Below are positions 21,400 through 33,727 of a stretch of 64,000 nucleotides of DNA, in pieces. Every line of letters starts with the position of its first letter. Position 1 is the first letter of the stretch. Source of the DNA: Oscarella lobularis (lineage: Eukaryota; Porifera; Homoscleromorpha; Homosclerophorida; Oscarellidae); assembly GCF_947507565.1 (NCBI RefSeq), contig NC_089190.1:868001-932000 (forward strand), given 5' to 3'. The notes under the pieces were generated by a model. The model searched no databases and was not told the origin of the DNA. It was given only the letters and a program-made list of their open reading frames with translations. The position numbers and the translations under genes were made by a program.

Positions 21400-22947
21400 C
21401 GACGCAAAAAGGCAAAGACAGGGTGTACCTGTCTCTGAGAAAAGGAAGTACGAAGTTGTAAAAGCGGCAGGCTGCGGTGCTGTTCCCATTAGAAAACTTG
21501 CCGAAGTCTTTGGATGCAGCAAGAGCCAAATAGGGGGGTCATCTTGAAGAAGAGAAATGAAATCGTATCTCAGTACGAAGCCAACATGGCTAATTCGTCA
21601 GTTCAGCTAAAGAAGACTAGTCGACGATCCAAGTATGGCGACATTAAACTTTTTTTTCAGCGAAAGGGTTAACGACTGTCTTTACGAATGGTACCTGATG
21701 GCAACTTCAAAGAATATTTTTCCGACGGGGCCTTTACTGACGGAAAAGGCTAGTAGAATCGCATTACATCTAGGCCAACATGACTTTAGAGGATCTAGTG
21801 GATGGCTGACAAAGTGGAAACAGAGGTTTAACGTCAAGAGGGTCACAATTTGCAGTGAATCAGGCGACGTGAGAGGTGAAACTGTTGAAAGTTGGAAAGA
21901 GCGCTTACCGCAGATTCTAGACGGGTACGATAGAAGAGACATCTGGAATATGGACGAGACAGGCTGCTTTTGGAAAACACTCCAAGACAAAGGATTTTCA
22001 AGGAAAGGAGTCAAGTGCAAAGGAAGAAAAATTAAGGGAAACGTGAAAAAGAACCTCCCCGTTCGCTACTACAGCCAGAGCAAATCGTGGATGACGGGAA
22101 GTATTTTGGACTCACTCTTATCTTCATTGAATAGAAAACTAAGTTCTCAAAGGCGATCCATCTTGCTGCTTCTTGACAATGCTGGATGTCACCCCCACGA
22201 CCTGCAAGGAAAGTATTCTAACATCAAGCATCTATTTCTTCTTCCTAATACAACTTCCGAGTTGCAGCCACTTGATCTTAGAATAATCCAAAACTTTAAA
22301 GTATTTTACAAATCGCTGTTTCTCCGTTATGTCCTGGCAAGAATTGAGGACTGCGAAACCGTTACAGATGTTGTAAAGTCGGTGAACATTCTAATGGCCA
22401 TTCGTTGGGTTTCTGAAGCGTGGAAACAAGTAAAACCAGATACAATTAAAAAGTGCTTCCGTAGAGCTGGTATTCTTGCCGACGACATGGCTGTGGCGCA
22501 TATTCCAGACGCTGATCCATTTGAGGATGTTGACGAGAATGCGGCAGCGCTGCAAGAGTTAATTGATGCACACTCAGGCGGAGCAGAGAATTCGTGCCAT
22601 GCTGAAGAATACGTAGAAGGAGAAAATTATTTACCCGTTTTTTTATTGGCAGTGACGACGATTGGGAAGAAGAATTTATGGAAACTTTGGCTGCTAAGTC
22701 AGACCCGAGTTCGACCGAACAGGAATCTGACGATGTTGAAGAAATTGTGTGCATTGCCGAAGTTGATCCCCCTTTGAAAATATCAACGTTTTCTGAAGCA
22801 TTGACGCAATTGGAAGACGTGAAACTGTTTCTGGAAAGCAAGAACTGCGCAGAAGAAGCAAAAAAGATTGGGCAAAATATTGACCGTGTTGCTGCCTGCA
22901 GCAGGCGTTGTACAAAACAGGCAACCTTGGACGCGTTTATCTTATAA
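21400..22947 (+). pseudogene. Tigger-type transposase, frameshifted and core-deleted
   Basis: The order is HTH (EKRKYEVVKAAGCGAVPIRK, LAEVFGCSKSQI), a CENP-B-type domain (EWYLMATSKNIFPTGPLL, GSSGWLTKWKQRFNVKR), IWNMDETGCFWKTL (first Asp), ILLLLDNAGCHPHD (second), TTSELQPLDLRIIQNFK (third) and an acidic tail. It needs shifts near 21535, 21655 and 22640, the last two at poly-T runs. The normal stretch between the KGGK-like motif and SKSWMT is shortened by roughly 35 residues, so the core is defective. The stop is at 22945-22947. Confidence 0.8.
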
Positions 22948-23079
22948 TTCTGTTAGCGAAAAGACGTTTCGAATTGACGTAAAAAAAGATGGTTTTCTTT
23001 GAGTGGACAGCTTCTCTAGAGTGGACAACTTTATCTTCCCCAAAGTGTCTACTATTCGGAGAGTCGACTGTATAGCAAC

Positions 23080-23395
23080 AAAACCAGCGATTAGTTTTAT
23101 AGATAAAATGGGACCCCAATAGGAACGGGGCCGCAAAAATTTCGTTTACTTAAAGGTAAAGGCAGCAATTTCTGCATCAAATTAGAGCTACATCGACTCA
23201 TTTATAGCGTAAAATATGCAATGATTTTTTTGATAAAAATGAGGCCCCATTAGGAACCGGGCCACGAAAATTTCGTTTATTTAAAGGCAAAGGCAGCAAT
23301 TTCTTCATTAAATAAGAGCTACTTCGACTGATTTAGAGCGTAAGATATGCTTTTAATTTTTTGGATAAAAATGAGTCCCGAAAAACTTCGTTTAT
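23080..23395 (+). repeat. Satellite of about 130-bp monomers (right block)
   Basis: More than two monomers of the same family as 17690-18458, with CGTTTA starts about 132 bp apart (23137, 23270). Confidence 0.85.
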
Positions 23396-23404
23396 TATAA
23401 TAAA

Positions 23405-23545
23405 TGACTTATAGAATGATTGTTGTGCATTATAATGTCATTTAGAGCACTCGGGGCTTACTTATAGCCCTCGGATTTGTTTCGGGCACTAAGTCACGCC
23501 CTTCGTGCCATAATGCACGATCATCAGTCAATAACCTATGCATAG
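23405..23545. other. Foldback sequence
   Basis: TGACTTATAGAATGATTGTTG..GTGCATTATAA is followed about 100 bp later by the approximate complement ATAATGCACGATCATCAGTCA. This suggests a small foldback MITE next to the satellite. Confidence 0.45.
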
Positions 23546-24097
23546 TACACTGCTCTCCTTAATCTCTGCCAGAGATATAAAAGAGAGGGATATGCAACTC
23601 GCCGTCACGTGACCCGTTCAGCTGAAGCGAGGATTGATATCCGTCGGGGGACCGAGACACGATCGAGCCATCTCGACCCAAACGGCTGCACCTGCTACGC
23701 GAAGGTGCTTGCTGGTGTAAGGGGGCGGCTGGGCCAGATATCCGGGGCTGTCCCGGAAATTCGGTGTCGTTCCGCGGACCCGGAAGCCTACGAGGCGAAC
23801 TACCGAGTCCGGGACATTGGTCGTCTATAACGCCCACCAGCCCACACTATCCCCAGAGACACAGGGCTCTAGGCCAGGGTTTCGCCCAACCGGACAGTCC
23901 GGCACGTAGGCGGCAGGGGTCGAAGAAGGCACGCGGGAACAGACCGTTGCTGGACAAAAATGTGTGGCTTACGCGGTGAACCGAGCTGGGGGAAAAAAAA
24001 GGGGGAGACAAGACGACAACATGATCGCAAGGAAGAGAGACGCTATAATCTAACACAAACAGACAAAACACCAACACGTTGCAGGCTTTCTAGCTAA

Positions 24098-24943
24098 CTA
24101 CTTAGAGATAGTAGCGCTGAGCGGAGCGCGAGCATCAGCCGCAAGACAAATGGACCGCATATACCAGTTGCTTCTCCAGCGGCCAAACGACAGGATGCGC
24201 TCGTCGCCAACGCCACGCGCCGCAGCCGTTGTAGCGGCGCCGATGCGTAAGCTGTGTCCTCCAAACGAGGCTGCCGGGAAGCCCGCGTCTGTGAGAGTAC
24301 GGCGGAGGCGTTCTACAAACAGCGCGCGAGAGAGCGGGCGGCCGTCAGCAAAGCGGAAGAGAGGGCCTTCGGCCATGTCCCCGACGCACCACGTAGGCAA
24401 GAAGAGCGACGACAGGGCAGAGGTCATCGGCGGTACGGTCGAGGAAAACATCCGCGCCAACACCGAGCTGATCCGTCTTTGACGACTTGATTTTCAGGCG
24501 AACCCACGAGGGTTTGGCCGCCGAGTCGACGAGGAGATCTTGCGGCGAGAGGTGGCGCGCCGGGTCAAAGAAACAATCGGTCGTAAACTCTCCTGGGCAA
24601 AGGCAGCCAAAGAATCCTGTGCAGACGGCAGCTCATATTAACATAGAGATGTTGAAGTCAGCTGCGCGGTGCGACAAGTTGCCCCTGATTTGACGGAGGA
24701 TGGCCGGTGTTATGGGCTGCCGAGAGTCCGGCGTTGCGGTCTTGGCGCGCTCTCACTGAATACCGCGCAAGACGAGATCCAGCCGTAGAAGTTTGGCACA
24801 AATGGGTCTGGAAAACCACTGGTGATATGAAGGTTGCGTACCGCAGCTAGATAGCCTTGGATAGTCTGGTACTGAAGGCCTTCGTCGGCGAGAGCGGCCG
24901 CCCAGAGACAAAAGGTTTCCTCCTGAGCAGGCAGATGAAGCAT
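24098..24943 (-). pseudogene. Tyrosine recombinase of the Ngaro-type element
   Basis: The N-terminal SAM-like part has LADEGLQYQTIQGYLAAVRN (about 24880). The catalytic part has GGHSLRIGAATTAAARGV (the H-x-x-R box) and FGRWRSNWYM with the Tyr nucleophile (about 24150). Frames are broken between 24460 and 24710. Confidence 0.75.
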
Positions 24944-25012
24944 GTTAGTTGCAACGCAAAAAAATTCTGAAGCGCTTCTGACCCGCTGCGTACGCCCGCC
25001 ATGTTGCCGGCG

Positions 25013-26698
25013 CTAGGGCGGACGCAGTATATCGCCCAACTGCCTCCTCCAAGCCTCCGACGTCCAATCCGGCGCCATCAAAAGTAGGTGGTCGAGGAAG
25101 TAAATGAAAGGCCGCGGAAGGTCGACCGGTACCTGCGACGACGACATAAAAGCCGTCAAGGGGTTACCGCGAGAGAGTGCGTCCGCAAAGGTGTTTAGGT
25201 TGCCCGGGATGTGCCGCGCACGCATGAAAAATCCGCTTTTGGAACGTACTCCAGAGTGCGGAGGAGAGGCATGAGTGCCTCGTCGCGACTAGCCCCGCTG
25301 CCTACGGCGGCGACAACCGTTGTGTTATCGAACTCGATTAAAATTGTTTGTCCGCGCCACTCGGCTCCCCAAAGACACGCTGCCGCTAGGACGGGAAACA
25401 TCTCTTTGGGGGCGATAGATTTTTGCATCCAAGCGCGTGACCACCGATGGGAAAAACAGCGTGGTGGACTAGACGAGACGAGCGCCGCTCCGCAGCCCCA
25501 CGAACCGGAAGCGTCTGACTGAACGCGAATCGCGTGGGTCTGCGTTCTACATCAGACTGACGCCATTCCAGTCGCCAACAAAAGCGTCCCACCACGCTAA
25601 GTCGGCTCTTGCGTCGCGGTTCAGACGCAGCTTCGAGTTAAGCTGAGCAGTGGTAGTCGACAAATCGATTAGCCCACGAGTGAACGAGCGACCCGGACAC
25701 ACAACCGTCGCCGCGTGATGCAAAAGACCAACAAGAGACAGGAGCTGTCGCTTCGTACAGGCGCGCGCTGAGATCAATCGTCGTAGGGAGAGGCGTAAGC
25801 GCTGCAATTTTTCGGCCGGCAATCGTAAGACGCCGCTCGCCGTGTCTATCTCGATGCCAAGAAATACAAGGGTCGACGACGGTCCTTCGACCTTGTGCGG
25901 AGCCACGGGAATGCGCAGAGAACTGCAGAAGACAGAGCGATTGCTAAGTAGCGCGCGCATTCGTCGGCTCCCGGATTGCCAAGGAACAGAAAATCGTCGA
26001 GATAGTGAAGGCCGTGCGACACGCCGCTACGAGTCATGATCCATAAAACAGCGTCCGCTACCGCCGAAAAAATCTTCGGCGCTGACCGGAGACCGAACGG
26101 GAGAGCCGCGTCGAGGAAAAGCTGATCCTGCCAGTGCACGGCGAGAAACGGGTGGTCCTCCGGGTGAACGGGCACCTAGGTGACGGTAGGCGGCGTGTAG
26201 ATCCAACTTCGCGAGGAGGCAGCCCGTGCCGAGATCGAGGGCAATTGCAATGGCATCGTTGATTCGCGCGTAAGAAAGCGAGCATAGACTCGCGTCGATT
26301 CCGTCGTTCACACTGCTTCCGCGCGGAGCGGAGAGGTTGGTGATGAGTCGCCAACGGCCGGGTTGGTGCGGTTTAGGGATGACGCTGTATGGGCTCACGT
26401 GCTCCACCCACTGAGGCGCGACTGGGCCAACGATTCGCCCTACCTCGAGCTCACCACAGAAATACCCTCGCACAACACTTGCGTGCGTGGCTGCCGTTAG
26501 GAAATTTCGAGCCGTCCGGCGATGGGGGGAGGATCCGAGACCAATACGAAAACCGTGCTCAAATCCCCGTAGCACGTAGTCGACGAAACGCGTCTGGGTG
26601 AGTACGGAGAAGCGCACGCCACTGCAATAGGTCAACCGGCGTCGCAACGCGGCGAAAACGGGCTGGAAGGCAACGGCGCGCTCGCGGCGCACACGCAT
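25013..26698 (-). pseudogene. Reverse transcriptase-RNase H of the Ngaro-type element
   Basis: RT blocks in order: SPYSVIPKPHQPGRWRLITN followed by LSAPRGSSVNDGI, LLAKLDLHAAYRH, DAALPFGLRSAPKIFSAVAD and LHYLDDFLFLG (YLDD active site), then the thumb (VFLGIEIDTASGVLRLP). RNase H follows with LIEFDNTTVVAAV and the RHIPGNLNTFADALSRG block. Frame changes near 26170, 25960 and 25400 split it. Confidence 0.75.
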
Positions 26699-26929
26699 CT
26701 AAGCGTAAGTCGTTCATGTAGAGATAGCACGTTGCAGAGCCTGTCGCTTGCTGGTGAGAGCAGCGGCCCTAAGTAATTGAGCACGGGTAACTATCTTGCA
26801 AAGAACGTTAACTGCTAGGAGAAAAATTCCGGAGGGAGAAGGAACGTCGACAAATGGTTGTAGGTGAGACTGCTAATTAATGCAGCAATCATTTTTTCCT
26901 CTGAGAGTACGGCTGCCACGCCTTTGGGC

Positions 26930-28083
26930 CTACGCTCCGCAAGAACACAAGTGGCGCAGCAACGGAAAAAGCACAGAGGAAGGGACGACGTCCCTTACGA
27001 CCGACAGACACAAGAGCAAAGAAAAAAGAGGGGCGGTCACTGAACCCCACCAAAACCCAAGCATGCGACCATGCAACACACGTCCGGTTCGGAGGGGTGA
27101 TTCTACTCTCCGTTTGTCTTTTCGACGCGCGGCGATCGCGGGCGCTTTGCCTCGGAGTCCTCCGCGCATGCGGTGCTGACCCTTGCAATTAGCGCAGACG
27201 TGGCGGGAGGAGCAATCACGGAACGTGCAGCGTCCGGCGTTGTAGGAACGACAGATGGGCTTGTCGGCCGGCGCACGCTCACGCTGGCAGCGAGCCACCG
27301 TTAGAACTTTTGGTTTTGAAACGGGTGCCAGCGGGACGAGCGCGCAGTCGGCGGCGACATGATCGCCGAAGATGCAGTGAACGCAGCGCGAGATGGCAAG
27401 GCGGCCCAGCGCAACAAACGTCTGAGCGTAGAGTCCTGGTGAGACAACGCCCCAGTTTGCCGTGGCGTCGGCTGCGGCGAGCTGCCGGAAGCGTGTGTCG
27501 TTAAGGCGCCAGCCATCGCCGGCGTTGCGACCTGCTTCTTGTGGGATTAGGCGCAGGTACACCCGGAAGTGGTGCCCGCCGGACCTGGCGCAAGAGCGAA
27601 CGGCGGCGTAAGAGCGCAGCGAGCCCAGCTCAGGATCGACGGGATCTGGCGCAGTACGGGACGCACGCGAGGCGCTCCCTGCGGCTCGCGCTCGGCAAAC
27701 ATTGCCGCCTCGCGCCGGAGGAGCTCGTGGTTGTCGGGGAGGAGCTCTGCCATGTCAACAAACTCTCCGGCGCGAATGCGGGCCACAAGGCGGTGAGAGA
27801 TAGTACCGGTAAATCCGTCACCGAGAGAGAAAGGGGGAAGTGCCGTTGCAGCAACGCCAGCTGCGGGCGCACTAGGGGCAACTGCTAAGCCAGCAATCGC
27901 TGCTGCGGGCGGTAGAGCACCTAAGGCTACCCACGAAAAGAAAGACGATGGGTCAGCGCGGGGCGGCGGATAACATCGTTTCGCCGCGTGGAAGAAGCGA
28001 GCGATCGCAAACCACTGGCGCGCTTGGCGGTCGACATAGGGGCTTAGACCATGGGAGGACATGACGACTCGCGAGGTTTCCAC
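26930..28083 (-). pseudogene. Gag-like protein of the Ngaro-type element
   Basis: Two frames overlap at about 27550. The first has RLVARIRAGEFVDMAELLPD and the NHELLRREAA motif common in Ngaro-type gags, then RQIPSILSWARC. The second has a C-terminal Cys/His cluster, ICRSYNAGRCTFRDCSSRHV followed by CANCKGQH. A Pro-rich upstream coding stretch (28100-28430) may be an additional exon. Confidence 0.65.
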
Positions 28084-28543
28084 GGAAATGGGCGGAGTTT
28101 TCGCGTCTCACCTGGAGCGGGCCCACCTGGCGGGGGCGGCGGAAGACCTTTTCCGACGAGGGCGGGAGGCACGGCGGGCGTCGGCGGGGTGACTGGCGCT
28201 GGCGCGATGTTAGGTGGTGCTGGCGGCGCCGTTCCTGCGTTGCGCGCCTCGTGCACGGGCGGTAAAACTTGCCTCGACTGCCCGCGCGATCGATTGCTCC
28301 AGGACGCCGAGCGCCACTGCCTGGGGAGGTTGATCTTGAGCTTGAGCGTCTGCCTGCGCAGCGGGATCGTCTGCAACGTTGTCCGTGGCAAAGTGAAATT
28401 GTCGGAATGCGAAGAAAAAAGGGGGAGAACCACGATAGCCTCTTCTCACTGGCGCTGTAGTAGACGGACTGATTAGCCCCCGCCAACACCCAGCCTTATC
28501 ATTGGCGCGTCGGTCCAATAGATATCAACACCATTTAACTGCG

Positions 28544-30976
28544 TTAAAGGGGTACTCCAACGTTTTTGCAAGTGGGGTTGGTATGATAATGCAGACCTTT
28601 CGAAAGCTTTGCGTGCTGATCTCGTTGGCGTGCGTCTTTCCTATCGCGAGAAAGAGGCCAAATTCCTTCGTCAGTCGCGCTACAGCCTATGTCACTGGTT
28701 GCACGTGATATCCCGGATTAAACCAGACGCCTCTTTTTCTCCCCGTAGCAACGTTTTCCGATCGAGTCTCTCCTTCGTGTTGGAGCTAAGACTTAACAGG
28801 TAGAGTTGAACGATGACTGAGCACAGCTGAAACTCGTAGCCTACACTGCAATAAAGGAGACCACGCCTACTTGCACTGCCTGTGTTTAGCATGCTTTTTC
28901 GTCTTTTTTCGGTTTTCTTTCTGGCAATCCTTGCTGCAGGACTACCCTACCCTTTCCTTCACATGTGTCTAGCGGCTGTAATACGTCGCTTACCTGTCGT
29001 ATTCCTAGATTTTGGACTTGACATGGCTGATGGAGGCGTGGCGTAGCCGGCTAGCTCTGGGCCTGCACGGGCATTGCCCGAGTTGAGATTTCGGACGAGA
29101 AAATTTTTTGGTAGGAATTTTGAACTCAAAGAACAAAATAGTATAGTTGTAATGTATTGATAAGTACTGTAATACAATATATTACTTGGTAACATTAGCA
29201 TTGGTTTGGTTAGTATCCTCTGCATGTAACGTAGTATCCTCTGCATGTAACGTACACCACGTGCCCATTCTCTGTCCGGGTGTTGATATTGTACTCTGTA
29301 CCATTTTTACCATTTTTACTGTAGTCCAGGTTGAATAAGGTACTAGAATTTCTCTGCTAAGTAGTATACACTTACGTTGCGTTCAATTAGTCCGTACGTT
29401 TGCACTATTTTGAGTGGGCGTGGCTCTTTTTTAAGGGGCGTACCTACGATTGCGCCCGTACTTGCTTCCATGAAAGTGTAAAAACCATATTTAGCGCAGT
29501 GGCCAGGACTGTCGCAGCGAGCATCGCCAACAGCCGTAATCATCTTCCTCTCAAAGGCCTCAGTAATCATTTCTTGATTTCTTTTCCAAGCATCTTGCAC
29601 AACAGGAAATAACAGTTCGTCCTGACTTGACACAAGTAAAACTCCGATTCAGAAATTATAGCCAATCCAAAAATCTGTGCCACTTTAGCAAAAGTTTGAT
29701 AGGTGGATCCAGCAAATAAGATAGCTGCAGGCAGAAGCAAATTTCCTGCTGATGAACCCTGTACGTCCGGCTGCGATGACCAGCGGTTACAGTGACCTTT
29801 CAGACACGTTAATGTGACAGAAATCTGGCTTCCTTTGCGTGTCCATTGCTTTTCAGAAAGAACATCACCACAACTAGGACATCGACGCATCAGCTGATGT
29901 AGAGATGTCTCGAAGACAATATATTTCCTCTGCTTCTGGATGTCAACAGCAATGCTACTATTCAAATCAGTGAGAGTAGACTCTCCAGTGACGTCTCCAG
30001 TAACATTTTCAGTAACATCCGCATCCGGTGTGAATGTCGAATCTAGAGCGTCGATTCCAGTGACTAATACAATTGTGTCTGAGTCTTGAACACCAGAACC
30101 GCCCTTTTTAGGAGTAGAAAAATGAACAGGCGCAAAGAAGTCTTTTGGGTCCCACTGAGTGCCAGTGGACACAAACTTCTTTTTATTTCCATTGCTATTC
30201 TCGACACTTTCAATAAATCTTCGCCTCTCCTAACAGTGAAACTATCAAACTCTGCATTACTCCATTAAAATTTAGTTTACGAATTCAGCATCTCGCTGCT
30301 GCCTCCATTTTCCTGTTGATCGAGGGATTGTCGACTCTTCAAGAAAATTCGGCAGAGCTCCAGGTAGCAAATTTCGCCGGCCTGAACTTCTATCGAAGCT
30401 TTCTAACAAAAAGTGCTCAGAACACACTCTTAAAGAGTCACGGATTCTCTCTTCGCGCAGACGCAAGCGTATAGTCCACTGCGATCGCTGAGACGTATTC
30501 TTCGGAAATCGATAGAACTAACTCTTTTCGCAAGGTTTTTCGGCTTGAGCAAACATTGCAAGACATCCTGTAAACAAATTAAAAGAGTTTGAGGCAGGGT
30601 TGAAAAGGGCGCTCCCCGGAAAGCATGCTAAACGCAGGCAGTGGAAGTAGGCGTGGTCTCCTTTACATGTATTGCCGTGTAGGCTAGGAGTTTCAGCTGT
30701 GCTCAGTCATCGTTCAACTCTACCTGTTCTTAGCTCCAACTCGAAGGAGAGACTCGATCGGAAAACGTTGCTACGGGGGAGAAACAGAGGCGTCTGGTTT
30801 AATCCGGGATATCACGTGCAACCAGTGACGTAGGCTGTAGCGCGACTGACGAAGGAATTTGGCTTCTTTCTCGCGATAGGAAAGACGCACGCCAACGAGA
30901 TCAGCACGAAAAGCTTTCGAAAGGTCTGTATTATCATACCAACCCCACCTGCAAAAACGTTGGAGTACCCCTTTAA
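28544..30976. mobile_element. Kolobok-type transposon with about 350-bp inverted ends and TTAA sites
   Basis: The inverted ends begin AGGGGTACTCCAACGTTTTTGCA and extend about 350 bp (28548-28897 and 30626-30972). TTAA lies at both outer edges (28544-28547, 30973-30976). The minus strand carries a THAP-containing transposase. TTAA duplication, THAP domain and the GDARCDSPGHCAKYG block together are diagnostic of Kolobok. Confidence 0.9.
29343..30566 (-). pseudogene. Kolobok transposase with THAP domain (truncated)
   Basis: It starts near 30566 (MSCNVCSS). The THAP portion follows: RFPKNTSQRSQWTIRLR, VCSEHFLLESF and NLLPGALPNF. A 51-bp GT-AG intron (30230-30280) joins DAEF to ERRRFIES. Then come an acidic linker, a Cys cluster (MRRCPSCGDVLSE, CLKGHCNRW) and, after a one-base shift at about 29625, the core AVGDARCDSPGHCAKYGFYT at about 29510. 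The frame ends at 29343 without the later catalytic region. Frameshift plus truncation argue for an inactive copy. Confidence 0.8.
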
Positions 30977-31099
30977 TTAAATTCCTAGTGTTACGGGGGT
31001 TCGTTATTTGCAGAGAAGAGCCGCTAACGCGCGCTAGAAGATAGCTTGTCTATGGCATGACGGGTAAAAACCCACGCATGTCCTACATGTTTGACCACG

Positions 31100-31860
31100 T
31101 AAACCATGTTCACCACGTTCACGACGTTGCCACGTTGACCACATTGACCACGTTGACCGGTTCACCAGGTTGACCAGGTTGACCAGGTTGACCAGGTTGA
31201 GCACGTTGACCAGGTTGACCACGTTGACGAGGTTGACCAGGTTGACCAGGTTGAGCACGTTGAACAGGTTGACCACGTTGACCACGTTGACCACGTTGGC
31301 CACGTTGACCACGTTGACCACGTTGTCAGGTTGACCACGTTGACCAGGTTGACAAGGTTGACAAGGTTGACGAGGTTGACCAGATTGACCAGGTTGACCA
31401 CGTTGACCAAGTTGACCACGTTGACCAAGTTGACCACGTTGACCAAGTTGACCACGTTGACTAGGTTGACCACGTTGACAAGGTTGACCAGGTTGAAAAG
31501 GTTGACCAGGTTGACCACGTTGCCAGGTTGACCACGTTGCCAGGTTGACAAGGTTGACCACGTTGACCACGTTGACCACGTTGACCACGTTGACCACGTT
31601 GACAAGGTTGACCAGGCAGGTTGACCAGGTTGACGACGTTGCAGTTGCCCACGTTGACTAGGTTGACCACGTTGACGTTGACCAGGTTGACTAGGTTGAC
31701 CAGGTTGACCACGTTGACAAGGTTGACCACGTTGACCACGTTGACCAGGTTGACCTCGTTGATTAGGTTGACCACGTTGACCAGGTTGACGTTGACCAAG
31801 TTGACCAGGTTGACAAGGTTGACAAGGTTGACAGGTTGACCACGTTGCCAAGTTGCCCAC
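31100..31860 (-). repeat. 9-bp minisatellite (GTTGACCAC/GTTGACCAG), left array
   Basis: Roughly 80 near-perfect 9-bp units with occasional 6-bp variants. Being a multiple of three, the array stays open in several frames on both strands and yields artefactual VNLVNV, WSTWST and LTRLTR repeats. Confidence 0.9.
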
Positions 31861-31869
31861 GTTGACCAG

Positions 31870-32215
31870 GAGCGCCTCGCGTTCCTTCTTCTTGCGAGCG
31901 ACCTCCTCGCGTTTCTTCTCCTTGCGAGCGACCTCCTCGCGTTCCCTCTCCTTGCGAGCGACCTCCTTGCGTTTCTTCTCCTTGCGAGCGGCCTCCTCGC
32001 GTTCCCTCTCCGTCCGAGCGACCTCCTCGGTTTCCTCATCTTTCTCATACTCGTCTGCATCGCTTTCGCAGAAATTTTCACCGTCGAGTAGGAACTCATC
32101 ATCCAATTCTTCTTCTTCAACGGCTGTAATGCGCAAATCGTCATCCGCTTCTTCTTTTTCAACGGCAGTAATGCGCGAATCGTCATCCTCTTCTTCTAAA
32201 ATGCTGCCATTTTCT
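31870..32215 (-). CDS. Low-complexity acidic/charged coding frame (uncertain)
   Basis: Minus-strand frame with acidic repeats (SRITAVEKEEADDDLRITAV), ENFCESDADEYEKDEE and then six or more KE-rich 10-residue repeats of the type VARKEREREE, from a 30-bp DNA tandem repeat (31868-32030). It then runs into the 9-bp minisatellite. A charged coiled coil is possible, but it may only be an open repeat. Confidence 0.25.
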
Positions 32216-32529
32216 ATGACTACTTGTCATAATTATTGGATTGCTGAAATAGATAAAGCAGCCGTTAAATCAGTACAGTCACGTTGAGCTTAATTTGAGA
32301 ACCTTGGTCCATTTGTCAACAAAATCCACCGTTGAATGTAGTTGAAAATTTGCAATGTACGCTTATACCTTTAGTTGCAATGAAGCTGCGCGTACTCTCC
32401 AACAGCGTAAACAGCTTTCTTTCAGTGATAGCTGAACCAGCCGTTGACATTAGGCTCAGTTTGAGACCGTTTGGTGCATTGGTGAACCAAATCAATTGTT
32501 GAAGGCAACAGTCAACCGGGTTGATAAGT

Positions 32530-33290
32530 TGATCTTGTTGCCGACAACTGTTGACTTGGTTGACAAATGCATCAAGCGGTCCCAAACTTAGAACATTGGC
32601 TAATGTCTTATTACGGCATGTAGATTACTAATTTAACGGCTTTTTTAGCTCTAATTAAAAAAGGAAGTTCTTAGCTGTTGGAGCGGACGCGCGCAGCTTT
32701 ATTGCACCTAGTAATAACTGCCTTTAAGCCACGCTCGCTAACCAATTAGGTTGCAGCGATAAACTGTCAAGTTACTAAAGAACTTCTACAAGTTATAAGC
32801 TTTCAGTTCCGCAGCGTTAAAGAGAGACATAGGATAACCGCGAGGCATGAAGCTAAATCATTCTGGCAACTGTTCAACTACAGTCAGTTGCCGTCAACCG
32901 TTGACTTTGTTGACAAATGCACCAAACAGCCGCAAACTAAGCCGAATGTCTTATAACGGTATCTAGATTACTAATTTAATTAACGGTTGTTTCAGCTATC
33001 ATTAAAACAAGTTATAACGCTTGTACGTTTGAAAAGTTGCCTGAATGATTTAGCTATAAGCCGCGCGGCTATCCTAGTTTATTATGTCTCTCTCTAACGC
33101 TGGAGAACAAAAAGCTTACAACTTTTAGAAGTTCTTTAGACTTTATCGCTTCAACTTCATTTGTTAGCGAGCGGTAGCTTAAAGGCAGCCTTATGCTGTA
33201 GTTGCAATAAAGCTGCGCGTCTGCTCCAACCGCGTTAAATCAGTAATCTACATGTAGTAATACGACATTGGGCTAAGTTTGGGACCGTCT
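32530..33290. repeat. Nested direct and inverted repeats between the two arrays
   Basis: GTTGACTTGGTTGACAAATG at about 32550 recurs as GTTGACTTTGTTGACAAATG at about 32912, with about 120 bp of shared downstream sequence. The stretch 32576-32850 is also inverted at 33050-33290 (CGGTCCCAAACTTAG..ATGTAGATTACT..TTTAACG). Confidence 0.65.
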
Positions 33291-33695
33291 GACCTGGTCA
33301 ACGTGGTCAACCTAGTCAAGTCGTGGTCAACCTTGTCAACGTGGTCAACCTGGTCAACGTGGTCAACGTGGTCAACCTGGCCAACCTGGTCAACGTCGTC
33401 AACCTGGCAACGTCGTCAACCTTGTCAACCTGGTCAACCTGGTCAGTGTGGTCAACCTGGTCAACGTGGACCTCAACGTGGTTAACCTTGTCAACCTGGT
33501 CAACCTTGTCAACGTGGTCAACGTGTCAAAGTGGTCAACGTGGTCAACCTTGTCAACGCGGTCAACGCGGTCAACCTGGTCAACCTGGTCAACGGGGTCA
33601 ACGCGGTCAACCTGGTCAACCTGGTCAACCTGGCAACGTCGTCAACCTTGTGAACCTGGTCAACCTTGTCAACCTGGCAACGTGGTCAACCTGGT
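33290..33695 (+). repeat. 9-bp minisatellite (GTGGTCAAC/CTGGTCAAC), right array
   Basis: About 44 units of the complement of the left array's unit, so the two arrays form long inverted arms. Confidence 0.9.
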
Positions 33696-33727
33696 TCTAG
33701 CGCGCGTTAGATGCTCTTCTCTGCGAA

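Larger units (their letters stand above)
18460..23070. mobile_element. Tigger-like insertion interrupting the satellite, with a nested HARBI1 element
   Basis: The satellite stops at about 18458 and resumes at about 23080. The right end (rc of 22990-23070) begins CAGTCGACTCTCC..TAGACA and contains repeated GTCCACTC/GTGGACA motifs. The left end begins CAGCTCTTCCCAGTGGACAG, which matches only with gaps. Tigger transposase remnants (21400-22947) lie toward the right end. The extra length on the left is taken up by the HARBI1-type gene. Exact ends and TA duplication are uncertain. Confidence 0.5.
23577..28520 (-). mobile_element. Ngaro/DIRS-like tyrosine-recombinase retrotransposon (decayed)
   Basis: Minus-strand order: gag-like gene, reverse transcriptase, RNase H, then tyrosine recombinase, which is the YR-retrotransposon plan. 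GC content is well above the flanks. A 45-bp terminal stretch at 23587-23631 (CACGTGACGGCGAGTTGCAT on the minus strand) is repeated at 37503-37548 beside a second, deleted copy, marking the shared 3' terminal repeat. Multiple frameshifts show it is inactive. Confidence 0.75.

Noticed and set aside
24150-24490. Plus-strand Arg-rich frames across the Ngaro element
   Set aside because: They are antisense shadows of the recombinase coding on the minus strand, caused by high GC.
31100-31860. CRISPR-like array
   Set aside because: Units are 9 bp with no unique spacers, and the context is eukaryotic.
31100-33700. Long repetitive open frames (VNLVNV, WSTWST, GQPGQR, LTRLTR)
   Set aside because: They are the same 9-bp DNA repeat read in several frames and both strands, so they are products of the array and not evidence for a protein.
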